NCBI RefSeq assembly: GCF_029873635.1
Contig: NC_080422.1
Coordinates: 11,749,764-11,813,763, forward strand
Direction: 5' to 3'
Length of the DNA: 64,000 nt
DNA from: Malania oleifera
Taxonomy: Eukaryota; Streptophyta; Magnoliopsida; Santalales; Ximeniaceae
In this document: positions 46,582 through 58,000 of the stretch, one piece after another
Layout of the letters: every line of letters starts with the position of its first letter
How positions within the stretch are numbered: position 1 is the stretch's first letter
Program-made: the position numbers and the translations under genes
The notes under the pieces: generated by a model
Database searches by the model: none
What the model was told of the DNA's origin: nothing
Seen by the model: only the letters and a program-made list of their open reading frames with translations

Positions 46582-47682
46582 CATACGACTAGGGATGGGC
46601 ATAATTCAGGTTTAACTGAATTAAACGATTGAGTTTGGTTGATTCTGTTCAATTAATATATATAGGTTCAATTCGGTTCGATTTTTGGTTCGAGTATGGG
46701 GAATCTTTAATTCGATTAACCGAATTACTAATTAATTCATAATTTAATATAAATTAGTAATATTAATATATGATATATGTTACATCTTAAATGTTTAATC
46801 TTAAAATATTCCTTTTATCAATAAACCCTTTTAGTAATTAAGCTGGAATTGGTAAATTAGAAACAAAATTTGCAATCATATTTTATTTTTATAATTAATT
46901 TTAAATTTATTCGGTCAAATTCGGTTAACTGAATTACCTAAAAAGTTAGTTCTATCGGGTATGGTTCGATTACAGCAACTAATTTGGTTGGTTAAAGATT
47001 AGCGTTAACCGAACAATTCGATTAGTTCAATTAATTAACCGAATTTAGCCAAACCAACTTTCTTTTTTTTTTGAAAATTTCATTTTAGTCCTTGAAACTA
47101 GTATTCTTAATCCTTGAATTTCATAGAAATCACGTACATCCTAGTTTAAGTTTTTATTAGACATCTCAATCACAGATTGAATTGAAAATTTAAAAATAAA
47201 ATTTTTACAATTAAAATTTTACGCAACAATGAAATACAACTTAGTCAAACTTCAATTACTTACGAAATACAGAGTTTGGGAATGGTGTGTTTGGCGTGCA
47301 TAATAAAATATAGCCTCGACAGATAAGGATAATATATATGTATTTTTTTTATTGACAGGGTTGTCGTTTATCCATGAAAATAAAATAATATTACAAGTTA
47401 TTTTAATTGTATTTTAACATCAACATACTTCATAATAAGATTTAAAAAAAATATATTATTATTAGGACAAGGCATTGATCTTTTCTAAATATATTGTGAA
47501 AAAAAGAGATTTTAAAATTTTCATTTATCAAATACTAGGGGAAGCATCTCTTTGCAAATTTCAACAAAGGTCTGTAATATTTTTAAAATCTTTAAAAAGG
47601 TTTATATTTTTTCGTCAAACTTTAAACAAGGTATGTAAATTTTTTAAATTTTCATGAAAAAAATCACATTTTTTACTAAAAT
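46582..47682. other. AT-rich intergenic DNA with GGTTAACCGAAT-type repeats
   Basis: Begins near 46590 with AGGGATGGGCATAATTC, which resembles a hAT terminal repeat. It carries many GGTTCGA and TTAACCGAAT words up to about 47060. No matching right end was found, so I do not call an element. The remainder is AT-rich without features. Confidence 0.4.
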
Positions 47683-47686
47683 TTAA

Positions 47687-48037
47687 GGGTCCATTTGGAT
47701 TAAGGATTTTACATGAAAAAAAAAAAAAAGGAAGTTTATTTTCCCTTATATTTTCCTTTCCTATTAAATACCATCAAAAATAAAAGTTTGTTTTAATATG
47801 ACAAAATTAAAAAAATAAATAAATAAAAAATTAATGATATGTAAAATCAAATTTTTGTTTATATATTTGGTATATTTTTTATTTCTTTTTTCATTTCTCT
47901 TAATAACCAAACATGAAAATCCCTTAATAACCAAACATGAAAATAAGGATTCCTTTCCATTTTTCTTTCCTTTCCCTCATATTTTTTGTTTTACGAGTTC
48001 CCTCATATTTTTTGTTTTCTGAGTTCCAAACGGAACC
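47687..48037. mobile_element. Tourist-like MITE
   Basis: Ends GGGTCCATTTGGATTAAGG and, reverse-complemented, GGTTCCGTTTGGAACTC, with TTAA at both flanks (47683-47686 and 48038-48041). The inside carries two short tandem duplications (AACCAAACATGAAAA; CCTCATATTTTTTGTTTT). A further degenerate relative follows at about 48045-48330. Confidence 0.6.
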
Positions 48038-48041
48038 TTAA

Positions 48042-49093
48042 GGTAGTTGAGGAAAAGAAAAGAAAGAAAAATAAGAATGAAAGTCATTTTTCATTATATT
48101 TTCCCCCCATACTATACACTACTAAAAATAAAAAATTATTTTAATATATTTAAAAATTAAAAAAATTAATGTAAATAACATGCAAAATTATATTTTTATT
48201 TATTTATTTAATAATTTTGTCAATTATTTTTTTTATTTCTTTCTTACTTTTCTTTCCTTTACAACAAAACATGAAAAAATAAATCCTTTCATATTTTTCT
48301 TTCCTTTGTTTAATATTTTTCAAGCTCCAAAAATAGCATCCTTTTCCCTTATTATTATTATTAGGATAATGCAACTCCATCCAAGCAGAAAAAAGTTAAG
48401 GTGAAAAGGCACAGAGAGGGCCCTGCAGAGACCAAAAAAATTCTTTTCCTGCTGGTGCTATCTTTTTTATCACATGTTTCTCATGCCGATTTTATCACCA
48501 CACCAATTTTATCTTCTTCACTTTTTTTTTCCTTTTTTTTTTTTGCTAGTCACTTTTTGCTTGCTTTATGAGAACCACAATTTATATTGAACTGGTAAAG
48601 AGATGGGGACCAAGAAGAGAGGATAATGGCACAGCACAAGGGACGCCACCATACTCCTTTTAACATCAATGTTCTATTCTAGCACTAGGGTTGAGAAAGT
48701 GCAATATCCATGCTTTAGAACTTTGATCAGAAAATCATCCACATATTTAAATTAAACTGAACAGATAAAATCAAGACAAAGAACAACACTCTACTCCTTT
48801 TAACATCCATGCTCTATACTAACATTGGGGTTGAGAAAGTGCAGTATCCATGGTTTGGAATTGATGTTGATGAGAAGATCATCTACTTGGGCACTCTGTA
48901 GGAATGCCCACTCCATATTTAGATGGTAATAAAATACTACTGAAATTTTGGGCCAAAAGAGAACATGGTCCAAAGAACACAAAAGTAATCTCATTGGGAT
49001 AATGCCAAAATTATTATAATCTAAAAGAAATGTAAATATTATTTTTTGAAAAGCTCAAAGAATGGGCTAAATATATTACAACAAATCAATTGG
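48042..49093. other. Intergenic DNA upstream of the tRNase Z stop codon side
   Basis: Holds a decayed MITE-like stretch to about 48330. A partial direct repeat follows: ACTCCTTTTAACATC and GGGTTGAGAAAGTGCA occur near 48653-48700 and again at 48792-48842. The tRNase Z 3' UTR on minus should lie here. No protein-coding signal. Confidence 0.45.
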
Positions 49094-52000
49094 TTAAATA
49101 GCTGCACTTACATTGCTTGGGACATCATCATCATCATCCAATTCATCAAATCCAATCCTATGTTTAAAAAGAAGTTTGAGGTAGGGAATAACCTTTGGAA
49201 GAACAGGTAGATCTGCTATATTTATACTCATCATGTCGAATGCGATGCAAGTTTTGTGCATGTGCCCCTCGTCAAATACTGGAATTTTGGGATACCTTTG
49301 GCTGAAGTGGGTGAGAATGATGCGATATGCACCAGCAGAAGCCCCCACTTCTATGGCTTCCTTTGTCGTGCTGTGATTTTTTTCAATAGCCTCCTCCTCC
49401 ATGCCTTCCTCAAAGGTAGCCTGCAATGGTGGGAAGAATAAGATTTTAGTCGTAGTTTTTACCCACAAATCTAGAAATTCAGAATAAACAGAGATCAAGT
49501 AATGTTTCTCTATCAGAAAATCACAAGCCGACCAGCCATACTGAACACAAACAAAACCAAGAAAGGTCATGTTTTGTTATATTACACACAATGTATGCAA
49601 CATAGCTGGGTCAAGAGAGCATGAAAAAGCAAATGTAAATGTTTCATTGATCCACTTTAAAAAAGGAAAAATGAAATGAAAGTTGTATCGTATGCAATAA
49701 TTCAAGCCAATTAACAGATCCTGACTGGGACTTGTGCCCATAACATTGAGCTTCGGTTACTTTGTCAACAGCAATGCCCTCTTTTCATTAAATACCACAT
49801 TACTAATGCTTCGGCCGAGAAAAGCTATATTTACTACTTTTTAGTCAAGTATTTGACTAGCAATTATGAACCAACTATCAACAAGAATACACAATCTTAC
49901 AACATTTTTTTCCTGGAAGAAACAATTATTCAATCTGAAGCACCAACTTACCTCATGTATAAGAACTGTTGCTCCACGGGACGCTTCTATCAGCTCTGGA
50001 CAGGGCCTAGTATCACCAGAGTAAACAATCTTCCACCCTGGTATCACTTTTCCAGAACTACTGATTCTCTCTGAAGCCTTCAAGACAACACCAAATGCCT
50101 GTGGACAATGTACAACAGGAAAACTAATCAAAGCCTCCAGCCCAGCATCACCAAGAACCTTTTCCAAGTTCTTCAGTATTGGAACAACCACACCATTGTT
50201 AACAGGACTACCCGGTCTTTTCCAATAGCTCTGCATACGGTTTCCTTTAGCAAACAACGTGGCATCAATACTTTGTAATGATTGCCCATTTTCATTTTTG
50301 TTGCTATTCTCAAAATTGATTGGACTTCCAGGAGCAAAGTCGCCCTTGTTTGGTTCACAATCACCCTCCAAAGCTGCCAATGAAACTTCTGTAGTCTTCC
50401 TGCAATCAATAAACCGCATATCTAGATCTTCAAGTCTTTGATATGCATCTAGAAATCTCTTCAGTGGCCCCGGCCCGATAACAAGCAAAGGTTCATGAGG
50501 TACTCCCTTAAACAAATTATGTCGCAGAGTGAGTATTCTTGCTAGACCCGTATGGTGATCTGCATGAATATGGGAAATCCAAATGAGCCTCAGACCTTTC
50601 ACAGCATCATCAGCACCCTCTACACCAAATCTGTTCTCCAGATACAACAAAGATTCATGCAGGGGAATGAAAATAGGCTACAACAATGACAGAATGAGTT
50701 TTTAGAATTTGCAAAGATTAAACTTTACCTTCTTTTCAGCTGTGCCAGGGTTCCTTCACCACAATCCAGAAGTATGCTTCCTTTAGAGAAAAGATTAATA
50801 TAGATTGAACTAACATTTCGATACTTAGATGGCTGGGATGAACCAGTCCCTAGTAGTACAATCTCCATGTCGTTTCTTGTTATATTCTCCAAACAGCTAG
50901 GAAGCGTACTCCCATTCAACCACGGCTCTTCAATCATAGCTCTACCATTCTGCATGGGAACTATATCCCCTTTTGTTCCTTTAGAACCATGCCAAAACTG
51001 GCTCACTAGATCAGCAGCACCAATGATCTCAGGGACCTCCAAACATAACTCCTCGACGATTTTTGAGGAATCTGTTAAACTTGGAATACTGGATCTGTCC
51101 AATCCAAGCTGCGCATATGGGCGCAACTGGAACTGATCCCATATAAACAAGAACTCTAGCATTATTGAGCTACACTAATTCAAAATTCCCCCAAAAAAAT
51201 CACAAGACATACTATAAATCAAAAGACTCGAAAAATGAAAAGCCATGCCCTGTGAGATGATGATATCCAACAGAAATTGTCTAAAAGAAATAACAGAAAG
51301 ATAAGAAATGGAGAGCAGGGGGATGGATGAAGGGCATTGCTAGGTTACCGCTTCAGCAAAAAGCTTGTTAGGTTGTGGGCCAACAACATATAACAGCCTT
51401 AACACTCCCCCACATGTGCAGCCCGACAGCACGTGGAGAGATGGACAAACAACCAACAACACCCATTATAGGGAATAAGATAATTCTTAACAAACAAACA
51501 ATAAATGCAGGCAACAAGACTAGAACCCAGGAACCTCCAGGCAACCTAGCTCTGTTAGATTACCATTTTACCTAAAAGCTTAAGCTGTTTAGTTGTGGGC
51601 CAACGATGTATCTCAAGCATTAACAGGCATGATACATCCTGTCAGAAAGAAATGCCAAATCCTGAGACCATATAACTATTTAGATTGGTTCAAAACAGAT
51701 TGCATGGTGGAATCAACCTAACATAAATACCTCATGGAAGGTTTGATTAAAAAAAAAACCTATGAATGAAAAAAAATTTAAATCCCATTTTTAAGCTTGA
51801 GACTGTCATAGTACTGAAATACTAATTTCAGATTCTTTACTTTACTGCATTTCAAAGACTTTACAAAAAAAAACATGGCCAAAAAATATGCTTAAGAAAA
51901 CAATCCAAATGTGCAATAGAAAGGAAGCATTAAAAAGATGTATTTATATATTAGTGGAGAAAAGATAAGTTTAGCTAAATTGTTTAATTATTCATACCTT

Positions 52001-55000
52001 CAGGAGATTTTCGGCATAAATCCTTTCACAAAGGTTTGAAACAGGACCCTGGTAACAAGAAACCAGGTTGGTCAGATTACCTACAATACATAAAACATGA
52101 CTACCAACTCCTGACATACCAAGTCCGGCTCTGAGCAGTGGGAGCGTTGAAGAGACCAAAAGCCTGGAGCAGGGAAGAACTGAGGACATAGGTAATTAAG
52201 TTGAGCAGCAATTCTTGCGCTGGATTTTAAAATTGGGACCTCCACATTCTTTCTGCATAGAAAATATCAATAAGGCCGTGTTAGGAAAAAAATAGTAATA
52301 TATCAGCCAGGGGCACAAGATTTCCACTCATGGTAGAGTCTGGGGAGGGAGTAAGCAGAATTACCCCTATTTGGGAAAATATAATGGAATTATAAAATGA
52401 ATTTAGATCCATATTTGCAGTTAATTCCAGTGGAAACCCACAGACAACCTAGCGGTGCATTAAATCATTTTATGGAAATCTTCCAAAAAATTACAGTGCA
52501 AAGATGGGAGCCAAAGTAGCAGTGTGATCGAGGCAATAGTGGTGGTGTTGGCAGTGGAGATGACTGCAATAGTTCAAGACACCTGATGGGGGACAGCTTG
52601 GAGGTGCAGGTGGCAATGGCCACAATATAGTTGGCGGTTGAGGTGATAATAGCAGCAGCAAGTACAGTGGCAGCCATTGGTAGCCATTGTGGTAACTATT
52701 GGATAGAAAAATTCTATGCACTTTGAAAGCCTATGACTGAAGCATATGAAGACATGCAAGCTAAGCCTTGTTTGCCTAGGAAAAATGTCAATGGTTATTG
52801 ATATCTGTTGAGAACTTTGGTTTTAAGTCCCACATTTGTTAGCGCTTATTTATTTGTAGTTTCTTTATCTCAGACAAGGTGATAATGGAAGATCTTTGGC
52901 AGCATCTATGAATTTGGGGGTCTCATTCTCCCAAAGCTGAGAAAGAAAGCAGAACTGGGGTCAGTAGGAGTGGGTATGGAATGATGATATGCAGAGAAAA
53001 AGGGTTCTGCACATGGAATGACACCGGTACGGTCAAGCCTAATTTTGCTGGCAATCTGGAGGGAGATGAATTGGGGACAACAAAAGAAAAGAAGCAATAT
53101 TGGCAAGAGGAAGATTGAATTTGGGGTTGACGACAGGGAGAGACAAAGATGGCAAGGTGCAGGGCCTCAAACAACCTTGCACAACTGTAGAAATATATAG
53201 TGTATTGCAAAAACAGGGAAGGTAATGGGTGATGACAGTTGACTTCAATATTGTCCTGTACCCTGCAAAAGAAATGAGGAGTTCAGATTATACTCAGATG
53301 GAGTTTTAGAGTTCTTAAAAGTAATGAGCCTGACTGATCAGCAGCGTGGGAACATTTAGTTGGTCCATTTTCCAAAAGAATCATCCTCTTCCAAGGATTG
53401 ACTGGTTCCTTGTTTCAGTTGGCAGGAAGAGCATTTTCCAAATGCTGCTCAAAAGCTTCAGCCAAACAAAAGCATTCTCCAAATCCTTTTCTTTTGATAT
53501 CTTTTTAATACAGCTAGCTAGCTTACTCCAAAGAATGTTTGCGTCTACACCATCCTCTATTGTCCAATCACCATATTTTATCATTTTATCTTTAAATTTT
53601 ATTATATTTTCTCCCTTTAGTTTCCAAAACTAGTTCTCTTGCACTGATTTAAATTATCCTCTCTTCCATTTATATATATATATATAACACAAAAAATCTA
53701 TGCTGCCTAGTTAAGCTTTCACCTAGGACAACTTTACAATCCTTACATGACAAATGATCTACCCTCCTAGTTAAGAAAAAATTTATTTGACTTTTATTTT
53801 GTTTACTCTTGAACGTTAGTAAGAGTTCTTCTCTCTTCTTAAAGCAAGTATTCATTGTAATAAAATCATATGACATGGCGAAATCTAAGATCATATCCCC
53901 AAACTCATTTATATCTCCATGTCCATGTCCTCCATGTATCCTCTCTTAACCTTTATTATCCTTTCCAATTTGTGCATTCAAATAAGTTCCTATGAATATT
54001 TTCTTAGTCCCTGACATCACTTGCATAATACTATCCATATCGCCCCAAATTTGTCTCTAAAGGTTTTTTGATAAGCCTATTTGAAGAGCATAAGCACAAA
54101 TGACATTTATTATCTCTTGGCCTAAGACCATCTTGATTTTTTATGATATTATCTCCCAATCTTTTTGACATCTTCAACACTATCTTTTAAGTCTTTTTCT
54201 ACAATGATTCCTACCCCATTCTTCTATTTTTTCTTTTCCAGAGGACCAAAGTTTGAATCGTAATTTTTCAATTTCTTTAACTTACTCCCCAACCCACTTA
54301 GTTTCTCATAGACAAATTTCATTAACTTTTCTTCCAATCATTGTGTCCAATATCTTAATGCTTTTACACATAAGTGTCCATATATTCCAAGTTGACACCA
54401 TCTTTTAAGTCTTTTTCTACAATGATTCCTACCCCATTCTTATATTTTTTCTTTTCCAAAGGGCTAAAGTTTGAATCGTAATTTTTCAATTTCTTTAACT
54501 TTCTCCCCAACCCACTTAGTTTCTCATAGACAAATTTCATTAACTTTTCTTCCAATCATTGTGTCCAATATCTTAATGCTTTTACACATAAGTGTCCATA
54601 TATTCCAAGTTGCTAGGTTAATCCTAGTCTCCTAAACTAACTTCTTTACTCGCTCACATCCAAAATGATATGTGAACCCTCACATATTTGACACCTAGGC
54701 ACTGATACAGAATGTTACTTCGAGACGACAACCTACCCACCCTTGCCCACTTTTCACTACACCCGATAATATAAGGGCAACATGTCACTCTTAGGGTGCA
54801 CCCCAGTGAATAAACGCTAGGTGGAAAGAACCCAATGCATTTTAAACCCAATGTGGAAAGGGAACGGCGTCTAAAAATGTTTGTGGTAACAAGGTTTATG
54901 TCCATAGGCAGGTTGAGGAGGCTACTGTGGGAATGGGAAAAGGTACTGATTCCAAGCAAGGATTCTGATCTGGGAACAAAAAGAAATGCAGAAGGAAAAG

Positions 55001-58000
55001 CTTGTGTGTTCTGGAATCTTTGAGGGGGAGTTTGGTTTGCAGCATCTTTAAACATTCTTGGGAATGTGATCCCTATGGCATCTCATTGCCACGTTTCTTT
55101 AGGAATGGGGATCCTACATGGCAGACATCTTCACATTCCTTGGAATGAAAGATTCCTAAAAATCGTGGGCATCTCATTCCCATCCTCCCCCAAGGGTAAG
55201 TTTCGTGGTAATCCCGTCCCATGGAAATCCTACTTTTTTCACCAAATTGCCTTTGTTATTTTGGCGAGTTGGACAACAATGCCCCTATAATCTAGTATTA
55301 TTGCGCTTTATTATAGTATTTAAAAAAGTAAATCACCAATAAAATAAAAATAATATTTTTTTTATAACAAAAGAGAATGTACAATTAGAGTGAGGATACT
55401 AAATCCTCAAAAATAAAAAGAAAAATGAAAAAAACAAAAAAACAAAAGAAAAGAAAAGAAAAGAACAAAAAGAAAAAGAATAAAAAAGAATAACAATAAA
55501 TAAATAAATAAAGCTAAACTTATGCAAGAAAGCCCCTCTTTAATCCGTTCCCATCATAGTTCACCTAACACTTCAAATTCACTAATTCCCTCTGACCCTT
55601 CTTTGCCCTAGATTTACCACCATCAAGCCTAACTTCATTTCCTCCATAAACAGACAATGTGAGGCCCAAGCTATTCAACAAATTCTGAGTTTTAATGCCT
55701 TTCTCAACAGATTCTTGAACTGGATTGGCAGAATTCCATCTTTTACCTTCAGTTCTTCTTGGAAATATCTTCCTCAAAAATATTAATTCCATCTAAACCT
55801 TCTAGAGGAGGAGGTGGCATATGATAAATCCCTAAGACAATCAGAAGAAGAGTCAGAAAAATTCAACAGATTCTTGAACTGGATTGGCACGTGTCTTTCT
55901 TCTATTCTGAGGAGAGATTAACTACAATGGCCTCACAAATTTTCATAAATCTTTTTAACTAAAAACCTGACTAAGCATTTGGGCCTGCTCTTTTGATCGG
56001 CCCAACTGCAATTCACCATGAGTCGTCATCCCGTTGTTCATGCCCAACCCGCCTGACCTTTGTCATCCCATCATTTATGCCCTATCAATTGATCGTCCAG
56101 AGCTGTTGGCAGCTTCTCCTCTTGCATCTTCTCCCCACACCAAACACACACCACCTCCAGCACATCCTTAGGGATCGAACAAACTCCATTAGGAATTGAG
56201 CAAGCACCAATCCTAGGAATCAAGCAAACTCCATCAGCATCAGTTCTTCCTAGAACTGTCTTGACTCCAGGATCAATTCTCATTACTCTTTTAACCATCA
56301 ACTCCATCAATGCCTAAACAAACAAGAACTCACCAAAACATCAAACTCTTTCCCAAACCCAGACCACCCATCACCTTTGGATCCTTTAGGGACAAATATA
56401 GAATATCTGTTGCCTCTATCCATGCCCCAATTCGAGGAATTTCCCTGCTCTCATTGCATGAATCAATATCCCAATAAATAAATAAACACCTGAGAACCAT
56501 GAAAACCCTTGCTTGAACTTCGAGCAAGGGATAAGAAATCCTGTGAGAACCAGTTGGCAGCAGCTGAAGAAAAATGAAACCCACCGATTGCACTGCCAAT
56601 TCTTCTCAAGAATGAACAAAGCTCCAACCTTCCCTACTTTATCCAATCTCAGATCGAAGGATTTCCCTTTTTCTGGACTGAAAAATTCCCCAAATAAAAG
56701 TAATATTATTCTGTCATAATAATATAATTTAATTACTAATATTTACTCACCATATTACTTTAATTATTTTGGTTAATTGGATTATTTAAATGTTGATTTT
56801 TTTAAAAAAAAAGTATGATTGTTGAGGATTTTGTGACATGGATTTAATTAAGTACATACTCCTAGAAATTTTTTTGTTGAAAATATAATGGTTCTTCATA
56901 TATTGGGTTATCCCTCTACATAAAAGCAGGGGTAAGGCTGCATCCAGTATGATGGCCCTCCCCCCTACCCTCACAAAGCGGGGAGGCTTAAGACCTAGGG
57001 ACGCCCTTTTTTATATTGGGTATACACAATTTCAAGGGTATAATGGTCATCTTTTTGAAATGCCTGTTAGGATTCCCATGTTGAATCAAACATTGATATA
57101 GGATTCTTGTGTATATTCCTGAGAATCTTACAATGCAAACCAAACAAAAATATTCTCATGAAGCAGGCATTCCATTCCTGGGGATGTCATTCCATAGGAA
57201 ATTAGGAATATTTTTTTATTCTGTGAACCAAATGCCCCTTGAGTAATTAGAAAGGGGGTATAGACAGGAAGGTTAGTAAAGGAAAGGAGAAGAAAAATGG
57301 GGTAATCTATTGGAGAGTGATAGTGTTGACACTAGTCAGTTTGACCATGATATGGTTATGGAATGCTCCTGAATGAATTTCAGGAACAATATGGCCATAG
57401 TTCTGATTTATCTGATTGCTTGGGGATTACTGTATGTACCTCCATCAAGATTGAAGCCTTGAAGGTCCAGAGTGTATCCCCCTTTTCGAGGATGAGGGGA
57501 TGGGCAAAAGGCAGCTGTGTATGGACGGGATTTTGCCTACTCTGAGGGAGAAGATAAATGTCGGGAATTAGAAGCTCAGCCACAGCTGGATAAGATGGGC
57601 CTGTGGATCCAAGAGGCAATAAAGTTCGGTTGGCTAGGGATAAAAGGCAGAAGAAAAAAAAGGCCAAGAGGAGTTAGCTAATCTGCAGCATTCAATAAAC
57701 TATGATGGAAAGTTTTTAAAGAGGAATTTCTTAATTAGTTTCCTTATTTTTTTAATTCTTTTATTTTTATTTTATTTTATTTTCTTGAGGATTTCTTGTC
57801 CTCTTCCAGTATGTAATTCTTCTCTTTCTTAATACAATTTATTTTCTAATATATCTATCTATCTACACACACCCCCCCCCCCCCCCACACACACACATAT
57901 GATATTAATGTAGCATAAGAAACATTGTTCATCATGCAAGAATCAATTCGATTCCAGCGAACTAAAATCATATCTGGCATTTTTTATTTTTTTTCTTTTT

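Larger units (their letters stand above)
55024..57238. mobile_element. TIR-bounded DNA element carrying LINE and SINE pieces
   Basis: Left end GGGGGAGTTTGGTTTGCA, right end (reverse-complemented) GGGGCATTTGGTTCACAG, and TTGA on both sides (55020-55023, 57239-57242). The terminal regions also share words such as TCTCATTCCCA and GATTCC in inverted orientation. This resembles non-autonomous PIF/Harbinger or hAT elements whose ends read like GGGNNTTTGGTT. The inside holds a LINE ORF1 relic and a SINE piece, so it is composite. No transposase seen. Confidence 0.5.

Noticed and set aside
53018-53210. Short frames near 53.0-53.2 kb on both strands
   Set aside because: Low-support frames inside a tRNase Z intron, with no homology or splice context.
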